DNA from: Allodiplogaster sudhausi | Lineage: Eukaryota; Nematoda; Chromadorea; Rhabditida; Diplogasteridae | Direction of reading: 5' to 3' | DNA length: 64,000 nucleotides | Assembly (NCBI GenBank): GCA_945643635.1 | Contig: CALZFC010000005.1 | Span: forward strand, 6,837,001 to 6,901,000 | Shown here: piece by piece, positions 15,255 to 25,972 of the stretch | Layout: each line of letters begins with the position of its first letter | Position numbering within the stretch: the stretch's first letter is position 1 | Made by a program: the position numbers and the translations under genes | The notes under the pieces: model-generated | Seen by the model: the letters and a program-made list of their open reading frames with translations, nothing else | Databases searched by the model: none | What the model was told of the DNA's origin: nothing

Positions 15255-15710
15255 TCTGCCCTTTCCATTTGTCCCTCGACTCTCTCTATCCCACTACTCT
15301 AATTTAAGATGTAGCATCAAATGTCCTTAAAAAAAATGCAAATCCATACCTGGAAGAGCATGGATTTTGACCCATTACTCCTTTTTTTTCATCAACCTTT
15401 GAGTTATGATGCTAATGATTTTCTATCTGCCCTGCAGTTTTTACACTCAATCTCACGTGATTTTCCTCCTAGACGATAGGAAAGGTCACTTACGGTTCAT
15501 TCGCTGGAATCTCACTCTCCTTCTCATGCCTAGCCCTGTCAGAAATATCCTTTTTTTTATACACTGGATAACCTTACGACTTTATGATAAAGCCAGTTTA
15601 ACAAAGCAAGATATAACAATAATGTCAAAAGTACACGTAATCAGATGATCACTATTTCAAAAAATATTTTGTAATCTTCTGAAGAAAAAGAACAGAACCA
15701 GATGAAATGA
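15255..15710. other. convergent intergenic spacer
   Basis: Lies between the cysteine-rich peptide gene (+) and the unrecognised coiled-coil gene (-). AT-rich in the middle. No coding signal was found. Confidence 0.5.
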
Positions 15711-17072
15711 CTACGCAGCGACTTGTTCTTTGAGATGACTGGCCTCTCGAAGAAGAATGTCTGCCTGAGCAAGAAGAACAGAGAGATGCTCCTCAGATTG
15801 GGCTTTCTCTTCTTCCAGGGCAGTCAGAAAGGGCCGGGTCGCTTTCACCTGCAAAGATATCTCTCTCGCTCTCTCTTTCTCTCTCTCGCTCTCTCTTTCT
15901 CTCTCTCTCGCTCTCTCTTGCGACTATTTTCTTCCTCTGAAACCAAAATCTGAATGATGAATTGAACCTCGTTCTCTCCCAGCAGCAGTTGCATGTCGAC
16001 AGTGTCATAGTCAGGCAAAGGGACGGAGGAAGGAGTAAACTCGGAAGTCTCATTCTTCAGCGTGGCCGAGAGATTATGGTGAAGCTACAAAGGATCAATT
16101 CCAGAGTTTATTCTTACGTTTTCTCCCTCTTTCTCTCTTCAAGTTATAAATTCGTGAAACTGCACCTGACTCAGCCCCGCAATTAAATCCTCCGTCAAAT
16201 CTTTCAGCGACAAGCTCAAATTGCACAATACATCAAATAAAAACGACATGCAAAAAAGATTTCCAATAAACCTCTGAAGTGAAAATATAGCTTTCTGCAG
16301 TCGCCGGATGGTGTTGACGAGATGTCTCTTGGATGTCCCCTTTTCTCCACAACTCTTCGCACAATCAACGCTATCACTGAAATGTTCATAGTCATAAAAT
16401 TACCACAGAAAATATGAAATGATCAGAAGCAAGACAGACGAGGAGAACTTTCTTTGCATATTTCAAGTTTTGGTTTACTGCTTTCCTAAACTTAAGGCAA
16501 GTAAATGCTACCGATATCATAAATAAATAAGTTGGTCCTGACCTGTCTGAGCTGCAGCCGCAAGCCTGTGCTTCAGTGTATTCGCGGTAATCGTGGACAA
16601 ATATATCAAACTAAACAAAACACAATTTAAATCTTTCAAGCAGAATGAACAATAAGAGAAAAAGGGTATCTTACTTGATTGTTGAGGAATCCGTTGGCAT
16701 CGACATGCCGGTCGCCGTCCACAGCACCATCCAAGCACTCCAGTGCTTCCGCCATCTCAATCTCCACCAAACTCCCCTAAATAAAGAGCAACCGATATCC
16801 ACAATTTTGCAAGATGACGATAATAGTGTGATTGAAGAAATCATCCGTGGCCATAAAATAATATTCTTAGATTTCGTCAATGCACAATTTCAAGTTCCAC
16901 TTTTTAATTTTCAAACAGAAAGGCGGGAAATCTTTTAATCAGTTACTCTTACTACTCCTGTCTTGCTGGGAATGTCTGTGTAGTGTTCTAGATTAAGCAG
17001 GTGTTGTATTCTATGGTACCTTTCATACTCTTGCTTTGCAGAAGTGCTGCTGATTTCTACGACTTTCACATT
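15711..17072 (-). CDS. unrecognised gene with C-terminal coiled coil (at least 240 aa, 5' end unresolved)
   Basis: Seven exons join in frame: 17072-16953, 16776-16675, 16610-16543, 16376-16272, 16214-16166, 16084-15944, 15848-15711 (723 nt). The N-terminal part has KQEYERYHRIQHLLNLEHY. A cysteine-containing stretch follows (CGCSS, then VDCAKSCGEKGTSKRHL). The C-terminal half has DYDTVDMQLLLGENEVQFII and then an acidic heptad-like helix (LTALEEEKAQSEEHLSVLL) to the stop. Consistent phases across seven junctions show a real gene. I do not recognise the family. No start codon was placed: the exon before 17072 would end in an AAAAG|GTGACA donor but its frames are closed upstream. A CT run sits in the last intron. 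Confidence 0.7.
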
Positions 17073-18445
17073 CTACACGAAAAGAGGGAAAGGCAAGTTC
17101 ATGTCACCTTTTCACATTCAATTGTTTGTTGTGAATGGCGCGGATTGAGTATTTATCTCAAACAAGAATAGTAGTGCTATCAGTCAAAGTACTCGTATGG
17201 ATCGCTCTGTCCAGAAAGCTCGAGAAACCCGTGGCGGTCTACCTCCGCTTTCAGTCTTACGTATTGCAGAGCGCGCCGCAACGGATTCTTTACATAGGAA
17301 TCAGTAAAGATAGCCTATAAATGTTAAGTTTAACGTAATCCTTTACTTGGACATGAGCTTGACGAGTACTTTAGTGATCTGGCGACTTCCTAAATAATGC
17401 AGGAATTCGACAACGAAGTTAAAGCAATTCCACGAGCTTTCGTTGTATTTCTAAAGAAGTCAGGTAAACGTCCCCTAGTCGATCTAGTTTTTGCCACTGA
17501 CAGTAGAGGAAAATTCGCTGCTGTATTTTCTTTCGAAATAGTCCAATCGCTCATTTAAGTAAGATGAGTTTAAGTTGACGAGGGGGATGGCGCCATCCCA
17601 GGAATCGCTCTGTCATTACAATGCCTGCCTTGGTGCTATAGGAATAGCACAAACCTCGGTTGTGATGCCGCTGTTCCAGTATGAATGTACAAGACTATCT
17701 TCGTCGATAATGCCGATATGTAAATTCTGTCCGCTAGAGTAGCTGAGCAGGAGGTTCGCAATTAGGTTTGGCGCTGTACTAGTTGGGGGGGGGCAAAATT
17801 TTTTTCCCCATTCGAACCCAAATCGTGCGCAGGGAAATTTGGGTTCGAATGGGGCAGAAAAATTCCTCCCCCCCCCAAATAGTATAGCGCCGGTGGTATA
17901 TTTTCTGTTAATGAATCACCTGTCGAAATTGGAATGTGAAGGCTTCAATAAAACCGCGCAGCGGGTTGTCCTTTGATGAATAAATGGAGATTTTAACGAT
18001 CTTTCTGCGACTAAATTGTACTATCAGCGTGATTGTTTCAATGAATTAACGCGGTTACCTGGTTTATTTTGTGTTAGAAAGGGAGTGCCACACTTGGGGC
18101 AGGAGATCGGGTTTTGTGCGAGAGTCAGGAGATGAGAAGAACAACACTCCATTCGATGAAGGTGCATAGCAATAGCAGATCAATGACTTTCACTCATTGG
18201 GACTCTCGGTCACTACCTTTTGAAGGCTATCCCACTTTTATGGTAAAGTACACAATGTAATTAACGGCGTGTGCGCGCACACAACGTTGATCTTTCCTCG
18301 TAGAGCATCGTAAGCTTCTATTAAGCGCTAGATTTGCAACGAAAAGGATATCACAGTGCTTTTGTGAACATTCGTATGCAAGTTACTCGACAAATGTTCA
18401 GCACTGCCTCAAGCAAAAGAAAAGACTAGAGATAAATGTTTACAG
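17073..18445. other. intergenic region with foldback repeat
   Basis: No gene is supported. An open minus-strand stretch at about 17318-17200 (YVKNPLRRALQYVRLKAEVD) could be an upstream exon of the coiled-coil gene, but no join was found. The rest is non-coding and holds the foldback element listed next. Confidence 0.45.
17770..17891. mobile_element. foldback inverted repeat, MITE-like
   Basis: Two arms of about 55 bp are near-perfect inverted copies around a loop of about 10 bp. The outer ends are GGCGCTGTACTA on the left and, read in reverse complement, GGCGCTATACTA on the right. A homopolymer G run (8-9) and the shared core ATTCGAACCCAAAT follow inward. No clear target-site duplication was seen at the ends. 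Likely a miniature inverted-repeat or foldback element; family unknown. Confidence 0.65.
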
Positions 18446-19757
18446 ATGGACCCTTCACTGAACGTCGAGATTGCGGACATGGACACAGTTCTACACTCCC
18501 AATTGCCGTTAAACCGAGTCAAGCGAATTGCAAGGGTAAGCAATCTCGGTATTATTTTGAGAATTATTTTTCGATAAAATTCATCCTGGGGGCTTTCCGA
18601 TACGGATAACACGAATATCATGTTCATTTCTTATCAATACGTAATTTTCCCGAGTTACGGCAAATATAAAGTATATGGCCTATTTGCTCCAAACTGCTTG
18701 TAAGTCATGTAATGCGATATTCGTGTTCCCCGAGTCGAATTTTATCGAGAAAAAAAAATTTCGACCTTGGGTGGTAATAGCTGAATAGTACCGCCATCTC
18801 GACCAGTTGAAGCCAGAGGTGTCAACGGCCCGGCCCGGCCCAATTTCCCAGGGCCCCGGGCCGGGCCGGGCCCAAAAAAGTTGGGCCGGCCCGCAGGGCC
18901 CGATAAGCACACGAGTCGTCCAGCCAAGACGACTGGTGGCACTTTTAAGTGCAAAACTTTCTTCATTTGTTCATTTTTCTGCTAAAACGTTTTCTACTAT
19001 ACATTAAAATGAATATACATAGCATGAACATGACAAATTTTGAATTTCAAAATATTCTTTAGCTCGTCGGACTTTTTTCCCTCCAGAATTTTTGAAAATC
19101 GGGCTCAAACGGGCCCACGGGCCGGGCCGGGCCCAAAATTCTAGGTCCCGGAAATCGCTCGGGCCGGGCCGGCCCATACCTTGGGCCCGACGGGCCGGGC
19201 CGGCCCAAAAATGTTGGACCCGTTGACACCTCTGGTTGAAGCTAGAACTATGATTTGCCTTCGTAATTCTTCCTTCAGCTCGACCCGGAGGTGCACAATC
19301 TGGCACTCGATGCTGTCAAGATGATCTCTAAGAGCACGGTTCGCTCTACTGTTTCCGATTCACATCCTTATCAATCTCTTTAGGATGTATTCATTGGTCT
19401 TCTTGCGAAGGCAGCCTACACTCGGGCTGTCTTGGAAAAGAGGAGGACAATTCAAAGAAAAGACATAGGCTCGTTTTAATTTTTTCCACTGTCTTTATTA
19501 GTTGTCTATTTCCAGACTATGTCGTGAAACAAAACGAGCTGTTCTCTTTCCTCAATGGAGCCTTGGATAATTGGCCAGAAAAAGAGCCCGTGGAGAGAAA
19601 GAAGACTTCCACAGGTAACGAAGAGGAAGAAGGAGAGGCCGATGACCAACAGGATAACGACACCGAGGAGAGTATGAACCAGGACATCGAATCTTCCCCT
19701 GAAAAGCTTCCTTCCACGGTTCCCTTACCTGAACAACCATTGGAGCATCAGTCTTAA
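18446..19757 (+). CDS. histone-fold protein, POLE4/CHRAC-like (158 aa)
   Basis: Four exons: 18446-18535, 19279-19338, 19384-19468, 19516-19757 (477 nt). The histone fold runs from SQLPLNRVKRIARLDPEV through DAVKMISKST and FIGLLAKAAYTRAV to KRRTIQRKD and ends at VVKQNELFSFLNGAL. The LPLxRVKRI.. / KRRTIQRKD pattern is that of the small histone-fold subunit of DNA polymerase epsilon (POLE4) and its relatives CHRAC1 and NF-YC. It should pair with a POLE3-like partner in replication or chromatin remodelling. The C-terminal tail is acidic (Glu/Asp-rich, about 50 aa). The intron after exon 3 starts with GC; no GT donor keeps the frame. Intron 1 (743 bp) contains a hAT-type element. POLE4 is preferred, CHRAC1 possible. 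Confidence 0.82.
18814..19234. mobile_element. non-autonomous hAT-type DNA transposon in POLE4-like intron 1 (421 bp)
   Basis: Both ends carry the terminal inverted repeat CAGAGGTGTCAACGG (15 of 15 bp). The element is flanked by a perfect 8-bp direct repeat GTTGAAGC (18806-18813 and 19235-19242). An 8-bp duplication and a CAGAGGTGTCAA-type end are hallmarks of hAT transposons. Inside each end are dense GGGCCGGGCC-type motifs in inverted orientation, with an AT-rich middle. There is no transposase ORF, so it depends on an autonomous relative. It lies in sense-gene intron 1 and leaves both splice sites intact. Confidence 0.85.
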
Positions 19758-19872
19758 CTTTTATGCGTATCCCTGGAGATTGAGTTGAACATCATGTACA
19801 TAAACAATTAACAATGTGCTTACTACACATGACACTCGAATTCTACATACATCATGCAGTCGTTTAAATCGG
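19758..19872. other. short convergent spacer
   Basis: 115 bp between the POLE4-like stop (+) and the HSDL2-B stop (-). The two 3' UTRs probably overlap or abut. Confidence 0.5.
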
Positions 19873-21952
19873 TTACGCCTTCTTCATCTTCTTGAGTAGG
19901 TTCTCCAGCTTAAGTGCCTTCTTCATGTCGCCCTATGAAGAAAGAGACTTCTGAATTCATTGCTACCGTATGGATGGGAAAAACTGACGGATATCTTGAG
20001 CTTCTTGGTCATGAAAGCGGCGGTGGGTGAGAGATCTCCGTCCAGCATCTTCAGGAAGTCGGCAGCTGAGCACTCCATGGCGACGTCTGCCTTGTCCCCT
20101 CCGGGCAACCCGCCCAGCCCCACTGCACCCTTCTTCAGGTCCACGAATACCTTGCCGGCGTCTCCCAGAGAGAACTCGTAGGTCGCATCCATCGAGGCCA
20201 CCACATCCGCATTGACCAAAGAAGAAAGTCTGCCCACTGCCTGGAGAATAAGAACCTTGTTGATGGAAACGAGCAGTCAGCTTCTCCCCACATTCTTGAT
20301 ATCATCTGCCGCGAGTGCCTTGTCAATCTGCTTGCGAGATTCCTTGCGAGCTGGTTTGGTGTAGAAGGATTCATTCACTGCAGAGCTAGGGATGAAGAAA
20401 TCTGGCATCAGCGGAGACTCTAAAGATGTGAAATGTTCACTTCTCCGTCTTCGCTTTAAGTCATCTCATTTACAACAACATAAAACAAGACTGCTCAGGA
20501 AAGTGCATTTTAAGAAACGTCTAAAATTTTAAATGAAAGGGAAGTTTGTTTTATATTTGCAATACCATTTCACTAAGATTTCATGCACTTCATAACTGAA
20601 AAAATACAGTTCCAAGCTTTTACAATAAAATTGCTTCTAAAAGGGGAAAAGCATACTCGGGTCGAGCGCGTATTGAGTGAAGTCCTTGACTCCTTCCTCG
20701 TTGAGAACGTGCTCGTCAATGGCAAAGTTGCCAGTGTACCTAACAATAAGTAATCACTGTTGAGGAAAGAAGAATGAAGGGAACAGCAGACTGACTCTCC
20801 GCTGTTCCTGCTCAGCACGACATAAGCAGCATCAGCCATGATAGCGGGGAAGCGAGAGCCGGAGGCGCCATCCCCGGAGGAAAGCATTTCCATCGCCGCC
20901 GTCCAGATCGCAGTCAATGGCCACAGCGCATTCACTGCGATTCGATCCTGAACAGACTGTGGATGGACGAGGAGAAGCAGCCACCCCAACCTTCTTCAAC
21001 TCCTCTGCCATTCCCAGGACACACATGCTCATGCCATACTTGGCCATGGTGTATGCCACGTGGTTAGAGAACCACTGCGTCTCCATGAGAAGGGGCGGAG
21101 AGATGTTCAGGATGTGCGGGTTCTTCCCCGCCTTCAGATACGGAATACACGTCTTCGAACTGCACAAACCATTCTGTCTATAAAGAAGAAGAAGAAGAAT
21201 AAATGACTGACATGAGGAAAGTGCCTCTGGTGTTGATGGAGTGCATGAGATCGTATCTCTTCATCTCAGTCTCCAGAGTTCCAGTCAGAGAGATGGCAGA
21301 GGCATTGTTGATAAGAATGTCGATGCCGCCGAATCTCAAAGTAATCGTTTAAGACCTCTCTTGTCAGTAATGGCGAGGAGTTGGCTGACTTCTTCACAGT
21401 TTCTTCCACGCAGTTCTGCACCGATCCCTCATCCCTGACATCCACAACACATGCGAGGGCCTTTCCGCCCGCCTCAACTTCAGTTCATGAAATCACAGTG
21501 TATGAATATCATGTAAAACGGACTTTCCAAAAAAGAACCTTCTCAATCTCCTCGGCGGCCGTGTAGATGGTGCCGGGGAGTTTCGGATGAGGTTGCGTGG
21601 TCTTCGCGGCAATCACTATGTTTGCACCATCCTGACCATCATTTGTCATTTCTCATTGAAATGAAAGGACGGGGAAAGAAGAGAGAATGGAGAGATTGGA
21701 AGAATGAAGAGGGGGAGGGAAAAAAGGTTGGGAGAGTGAAGAGGGGGAGAGAGAGATTAGGAGGGTGGAGAGTGGTGATATGGGGAGCGGAAGCCTTGAA
21801 CTGACCTTAGCAAGCTTGAGTCCAATCTCCTTCCCAATCCCACGAGAAGCGCCAGTGATCACCGCTGTTTTTCCAGCAAACTTCCTTCAAGTCAATTCTG
21901 GGTTCGTAGGAATTGTAATAAACAGTGATGAGACATACCCTGTGTTGTACAT
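19873..21952 (-). CDS. HSDL2: HSDL2-like protein B, SDR plus SCP2 domain (about 413 aa)
   Basis: Eleven exons, first at 21952-21939, then about 21884-21806, 21631-21539, 21472-21390, 21334-21212, 21159-20985, 20947-20796, 20739-20656, 20419-20292, 20240-19989, 19932-19873. The start MYNTGKFAGK runs into the SDR Rossmann motif TGASRGIG, the substrate-side NNAS, HILNISPP and the catalytic YxxxK (YTMAKYG). A C-terminal SCP2 sterol-carrier domain follows (DATYEFSLGDAGKVFVDL ... FMTKKLKISGDMKKALKL). This is the full HSDL2 architecture. HSDL2 is a peroxisomal or mitochondrial fatty-acid-linked dehydrogenase of unsettled substrate. It ends KKA, so it lacks a peroxisomal PTS1. One intron (20948 to about 20985) is only about 37-43 bp; its donor is uncertain by 6 nt. 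Tandem with copy A. Confidence 0.93.
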
Positions 21953-22088
21953 CTTCCAGCAGCAACAGAGCTGCTGCACTCAAGTAGCTTTCATATGTAT
22001 TGACACTTTCATTCTTTGAGATATGAAACAACTGCAGGTAACAGCATTTAGTAGAGTTCTTAATCCATCGAGCCATCAAAAGACGTTC

Positions 22089-22094
22089 CTTTAT
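22089..22094 (-). terminator. polyadenylation signal AATAAA for HSDL2-A
   Basis: Minus-strand AATAAA begins 31 bp after the HSDL2-A stop codon and 137 bp before the HSDL2-B start, so the two tandem genes can end and start separately. Confidence 0.6.
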
Positions 22095-22124
22095 TCAAAA
22101 ATATACAATAAATGAACTCGGCAA

Positions 22125-23646
22125 TTAAATCTTTGAGTTGAGATTGTTCTTGATGGCTCCCTGAGCCTTGAACGCTTCGTATTTCTCCCACTCGACGAAG
22201 AAATCCGGCAGAAGGAATGAGTCGTCTTGAAATTAAGAGGAATTCCGAATAAATCTCCCCCTCCCTCTTAACCGCTTCTTTAATACTTGAAATAAGAGTC
22301 ACTGAATGGAAAGATGAGCTAACTCGGATCAGCCTGGTACTTGGAGAACTCAGTGACTCCCTCGTGTCGCAGGATATCTTCATCGATGGTGAAGTTACCA
22401 GTAAATCTAGAAGAATAGAGAGCATGTTAGATAATGAGATAAATGAGTATAAACAATGTACTTGGATGAGTCTCTCTTGAGGATGGTAATCGCAGCATCA
22501 GCCATGATCTGCGGGGTGCGACTTCCACTGCGACCACTGCCGCCCTGCAGCATATCAGTCGCTGCCGTCCAGATCACTCAACAAAAACCATCTCACTCTC
22601 GCTCTTTCTCTTCTTTGCTATCTCTTGTTCACTCCCTCTATCTCTTTCGTGCTTTCCAACTTTCTCTCTCTATCTATCTCTCTCTTTCTTGTCTCTTACT
22701 CTCTTCCACTCTCCCTCCACTGACTGGTGAGTGGCCAGAGAGCGTTGACGGCCACCCCGTCCTCCTTGAATTCCTGTGCCATGCCGAGTACACACATACT
22801 CATTCCATACTTGGCCATGGTGTACGCCGTGTGAGAAGCGAACCAGCGGGGCTCCATGAGGAGGGGAGGGGAGATGTTCAGGATGTGGGGATTGGAGGAC
22901 CGCTTCAGGTGTGGCAGACACAACTTCGACCTAATGGACCATGCTAGGATTATTACAAGATAGTAAATAGATGAACAAACATCAGAAAAGTGCCTCTTGT
23001 GTTGATGGAGTGCATGAGATCGTATCTCTTCATCTCAGTCTCCAGAGTTCCAGTCAGCGAGATGGCAGAGGCATTGTTGATGAGAATGTCGATGCCGCCG
23101 AATCTTTGGAAAAAAATGCTTCAATATTAAGGAAAAATACAAAAGAAAGCAACAAATGTATACCACAGAAAATGAAAAAGGTATAATAACAGAAGAAGGT
23201 GAAAAAATAATGCAATAACGGGAAAGAAAAAAGAAAACCAAAAGAGGGAAACAGACTTGGCCACGGTCGCATCCACGCACGCCTGCACAGACTTCTCGTC
23301 CCGTACATCCACCACGCAGGGAAGAGCACGGCCTCCCGCCTACAAATAAACTATTCCACATGCAACATAATCACAGCCTTTCAACTGCTCTACATTCATG
23401 CATAACAATATTCAATCCGTCAAATGACCTCCTCAATCTCCTTGGCGGCAGTGTAGATTGTACCAGGCAACTTGGGATGGGGCTCAACTGTCTTCGCTGC
23501 GACCACAACGTTCGCTCCTTCCTGCAAGGGAAAAAAAGCTGACGAACTCAGAGGAAAAAGATGCCTACTCTGGAAAGATTCAGGGCGATTTCCTTGCCGA
23601 TTCCCCGGGAAGCACCAGTTATCACTGCAGTCTTGTTACGGAACAT
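22125..23646 (-). CDS. HSDL2-like protein A, SDR domain only (293 aa)
   Basis: Eight exons: 23646-23569, 23521-23429, 23339-23257, 23103-22981, 22930-22725, 22576-22462, 22406-22324, 22225-22125 (882 nt). Same SDR domain as copy B: TGASRGIG, NNAS, HILNISPP, YTMAKYGMSM with catalytic Tyr and Lys, then TGNFTIDED. It stops after LLPDFFVEWEKYEAF and a short tail ending SKI, with no SCP2 domain. Thus it is a shorter paralogue. SKI resembles, but does not match, the strict PTS1 consensus, so peroxisomal import is possible. Start chosen at MFRNKTAVITG, the only ATG open into the Rossmann motif; an upstream ATG at about 23714 would enter a closed frame. The exon encoding NNASAISLTGTLETEMKRYD is nearly identical at DNA level to that of copy B. 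Confidence 0.9.
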
Positions 23647-24260
23647 CCCTCAGGAAGCACTGCTTATCTGCAATTACCAATCCGAATTAGCCAGTCTTAA
23701 TACCTAGGAAAGCCATGTGCTCTTCTGATATGAAGACAGAATGTGAAGAGTGTGCAGAGACGAGAGAGTGCAGAGTGGGAAGGAATGAATGATTGTGAGC
23801 AGACTACAACTACCATGGGAGGCGACCAGACTCCACGCCGCGCAGTTCTCCGTCCTTGTCTCCCTCATCAATCCCTCAATCCTTTCTTTTAACGCAAACA
23901 ATTACTTTTGAATACCCCTTGTCATTCGCACAATTCAAGTACAAAAGGTAAAATAAATGTCCTTTCTTCGACTTTTGAACAACAATAGTAAAGAACAGAA
24001 TAAACAATTCAACTGGAAATTTCGATGAAACGACAGCAGAATGCACAAGTATATGTTACAGGGAATAAATACCACCGCCGACTGTTTGGGAAAACAGGGC
24101 AGCGTAGGGGAATAAGGACACGGGAAGCAAGAGGTTAGTGCAAAAACAGAATTTGTACATCAAAATCATGGTGGGGCATGGCCACGGGCAGGCCCAAAAG
24201 CACGGCGAGTAAGCAAAATAGACGGTACCTTTTAAACCCTGATACGCTAAGCAGATCAAA
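23647..24260. other. intergenic spacer HSDL2-A to ECH1
   Basis: Contains the HSDL2-A promoter and the ECH1 3' flank (both genes on the minus strand). Short ORFs lack support. No repeat was seen. Confidence 0.5.
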
Positions 24261-25611
24261 TTAAACTTCGATAAACTCAGCCTTCTGCTTTGTCATCATC
24301 GCCATTCCCGATTTCATCAGATCCTGTAAGGACACTTCAGATGAAAAGGCACAAAACTGTTACTCTACAAATGATAAATTGAAGCAAACCTCTGTGTTCA
24401 GCTGTGATTGGTTCCAGATCCGAACGAACTCGAGAGATTCATCGATGGTGTGGTTGCGAGCGTGATTCAACACGACCTTCGTACCCTGAAGGGAGAAATG
24501 TTGCTGATGAAAAGAGTAGAAGAAGAGTACTTGGACTGCGACGGGACTCATTTCAGCGATAGTTTCCGCGAGTTTCAGAGCCGCCGCCACGACTTCCTCT
24601 TGGTTTTCTAGCACACGAGACACGAGGCCTGAGTAATGTCATCCTCGGCTTGGAGGGAAGGCTTAGGAACTCAGCATTACTAACCATATTTCAACGCTTC
24701 TTCAGCGCCAAAATCACGAGCAGAGAAAGCGAGTTCTCGAGTGAGGGAATCGTTGCCGACAACCTTCTGAATACGGGCCAAAGTGCCAACATCAGCAGCG
24801 AGACCAACTGCCACTTCCTGCAAAATATGATATACATATGAAAACAAATTGATTCCAAAGTTTCCCAGTTGTGAATGAAAGACGGAAAGAAGAGAAGCTG
24901 ACCTTGATGGAGAAGACGGAATCCTTACTGGCAAAGCGAACATCGCAAGCAGTGATCATGTCAATGCCAGCTCCAATGCAATGCGAATGAATAGCGGCGA
25001 TCACTGGTTTCACGCAGGACTGAAAGTACCATTCAGTTAAACATTCTCAAGCACCACAACCTGCCTCCATCGAAGTGACGTACTTCTGAAAGTTGTGGAC
25101 CAGCTGGCCGATCTTCCGGCCTTTTCGCGCGGCATCCAACTTGTCGTTATCCATCATGCCCATTAACTCCTGGGAAATAGGAAAGAATAGCGTGACCAAC
25201 AATGTCAATTAACTGCTTGATAATTTGAAAGAACTGACCCCAAGGCCCTCTTGGAGATCGATGCCAGCACAGAACGACTTTCCTTCTCCGGACAACACAA
25301 TGGCACGGCACTTCGGATTGTCAGAGAGCTCACCAAACACGGCTTCGAATTCTCTGAAACGAAATGTGATTAAATATGAAGCCAAGTCAGGAAAAAGTGT
25401 ACTTCCAGAAGGACTGCGTGAGAGTGTTTCGCTTCTCGGGCCGATTCATTCGCACATGGAAGACGTAAGGAGACACTTCCTTGCTCTCCAATATAAGGAA
25501 TTGACAAGCAAGCAGCATTTAACAAAAATTGTAAATTACTTCGAGATGACCGAGCCTCTGAGCAGATGTTGAGAGCTGCCGGAACCACGTCCGACCGAAG
25601 AGTGGCAACAT
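24261..25611 (-). CDS. ECH1: delta(3,5)-delta(2,4)-dienoyl-CoA isomerase (293 aa)
   Basis: Nine exons: 25611-25540, 25485-25403, 25353-25239, 25169-25065, 25019-24903, 24817-24685, 24628-24531, 24485-24390, 24323-24261 (882 nt). Crotonase fold: RMNRPEKRNTLTQSFW, GKSFCAGIDL (oxyanion hole), KPVIAAIHSHCIGAGIDM, ACDVRFASKD, EVAVGLAADVGTLARIQKVV and GLVSRVLE, all in ECH1 order. The enzyme shifts double bonds during oxidation of unsaturated fatty acids. The N-terminus (MLPLFGRTWFRQLSTSAQRL) is basic, hydroxylated and acid-free, typical of a mitochondrial presequence. The C-terminus (FIEV) lacks a PTS1, unlike the vertebrate enzyme. The intron after exon 4 needs a GC donor (GAG|GCAGGT) to give the expected spacing. 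It shares a divergent promoter with the reductase. Confidence 0.95.
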
Positions 25612-25972
25612 CTTCAATAGAACTGAGTGAATTTGCAAGAAATTAGATATATGAAGACGCCGCAGGTGTTGTCACAACAAAGTTGCACGGAATAGGCACA
25701 CTAGAGTTTGTAGTCGAATGGATTCTCCGGTTTGAATCCAGTTAACTACAAGCTACAATTTATACAAACTACAAAATTTTAGGAAGGAAACGTTAAAAGT
25801 TAACGGCAACGTTTTCTTTCTTTCTATGTGGTCTCTCTTACGTTTTTATGTTTTCTTCTCTTTCTTTGTTTCCAAATGGTGAACTCTCTTCTATTTAAAC
25901 GGAATAGCTGTGTTGCCAAGTCTTTCTTCAAAATATAGTTCTAATTAATTATGATGTGTAGATACACAAAGG
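25612..25972. promoter_or_regulatory. divergent promoter ECH1 / dienoyl-CoA reductase with a hairpin
   Basis: 361 bp separate the two start codons. At 25710-25749 lies an imperfect hairpin whose arms share GTAGT and TGGATTC (inverted copy GAATCCA, ACTAC) with mismatched bases between. The layout suggests co-regulation of two enzymes of one pathway. No known factor site was assigned. Confidence 0.5.

Noticed and set aside
17135..17320. Plus-strand 61-aa frame
   Set aside because: No splice context; the opposite strand looks at least as coding, but neither could be joined to a gene.
17835..17860. Possible tRNA gene at the GGTTCGAAT motif
   Set aside because: The motif lies in a foldback arm, the last B-box bases differ and no acceptor stem or A box was found.
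18269..18282. 14-bp palindrome GTGTGCGCGCACAC
   Set aside because: Perfect, but short and isolated; no context linking it to a known site.
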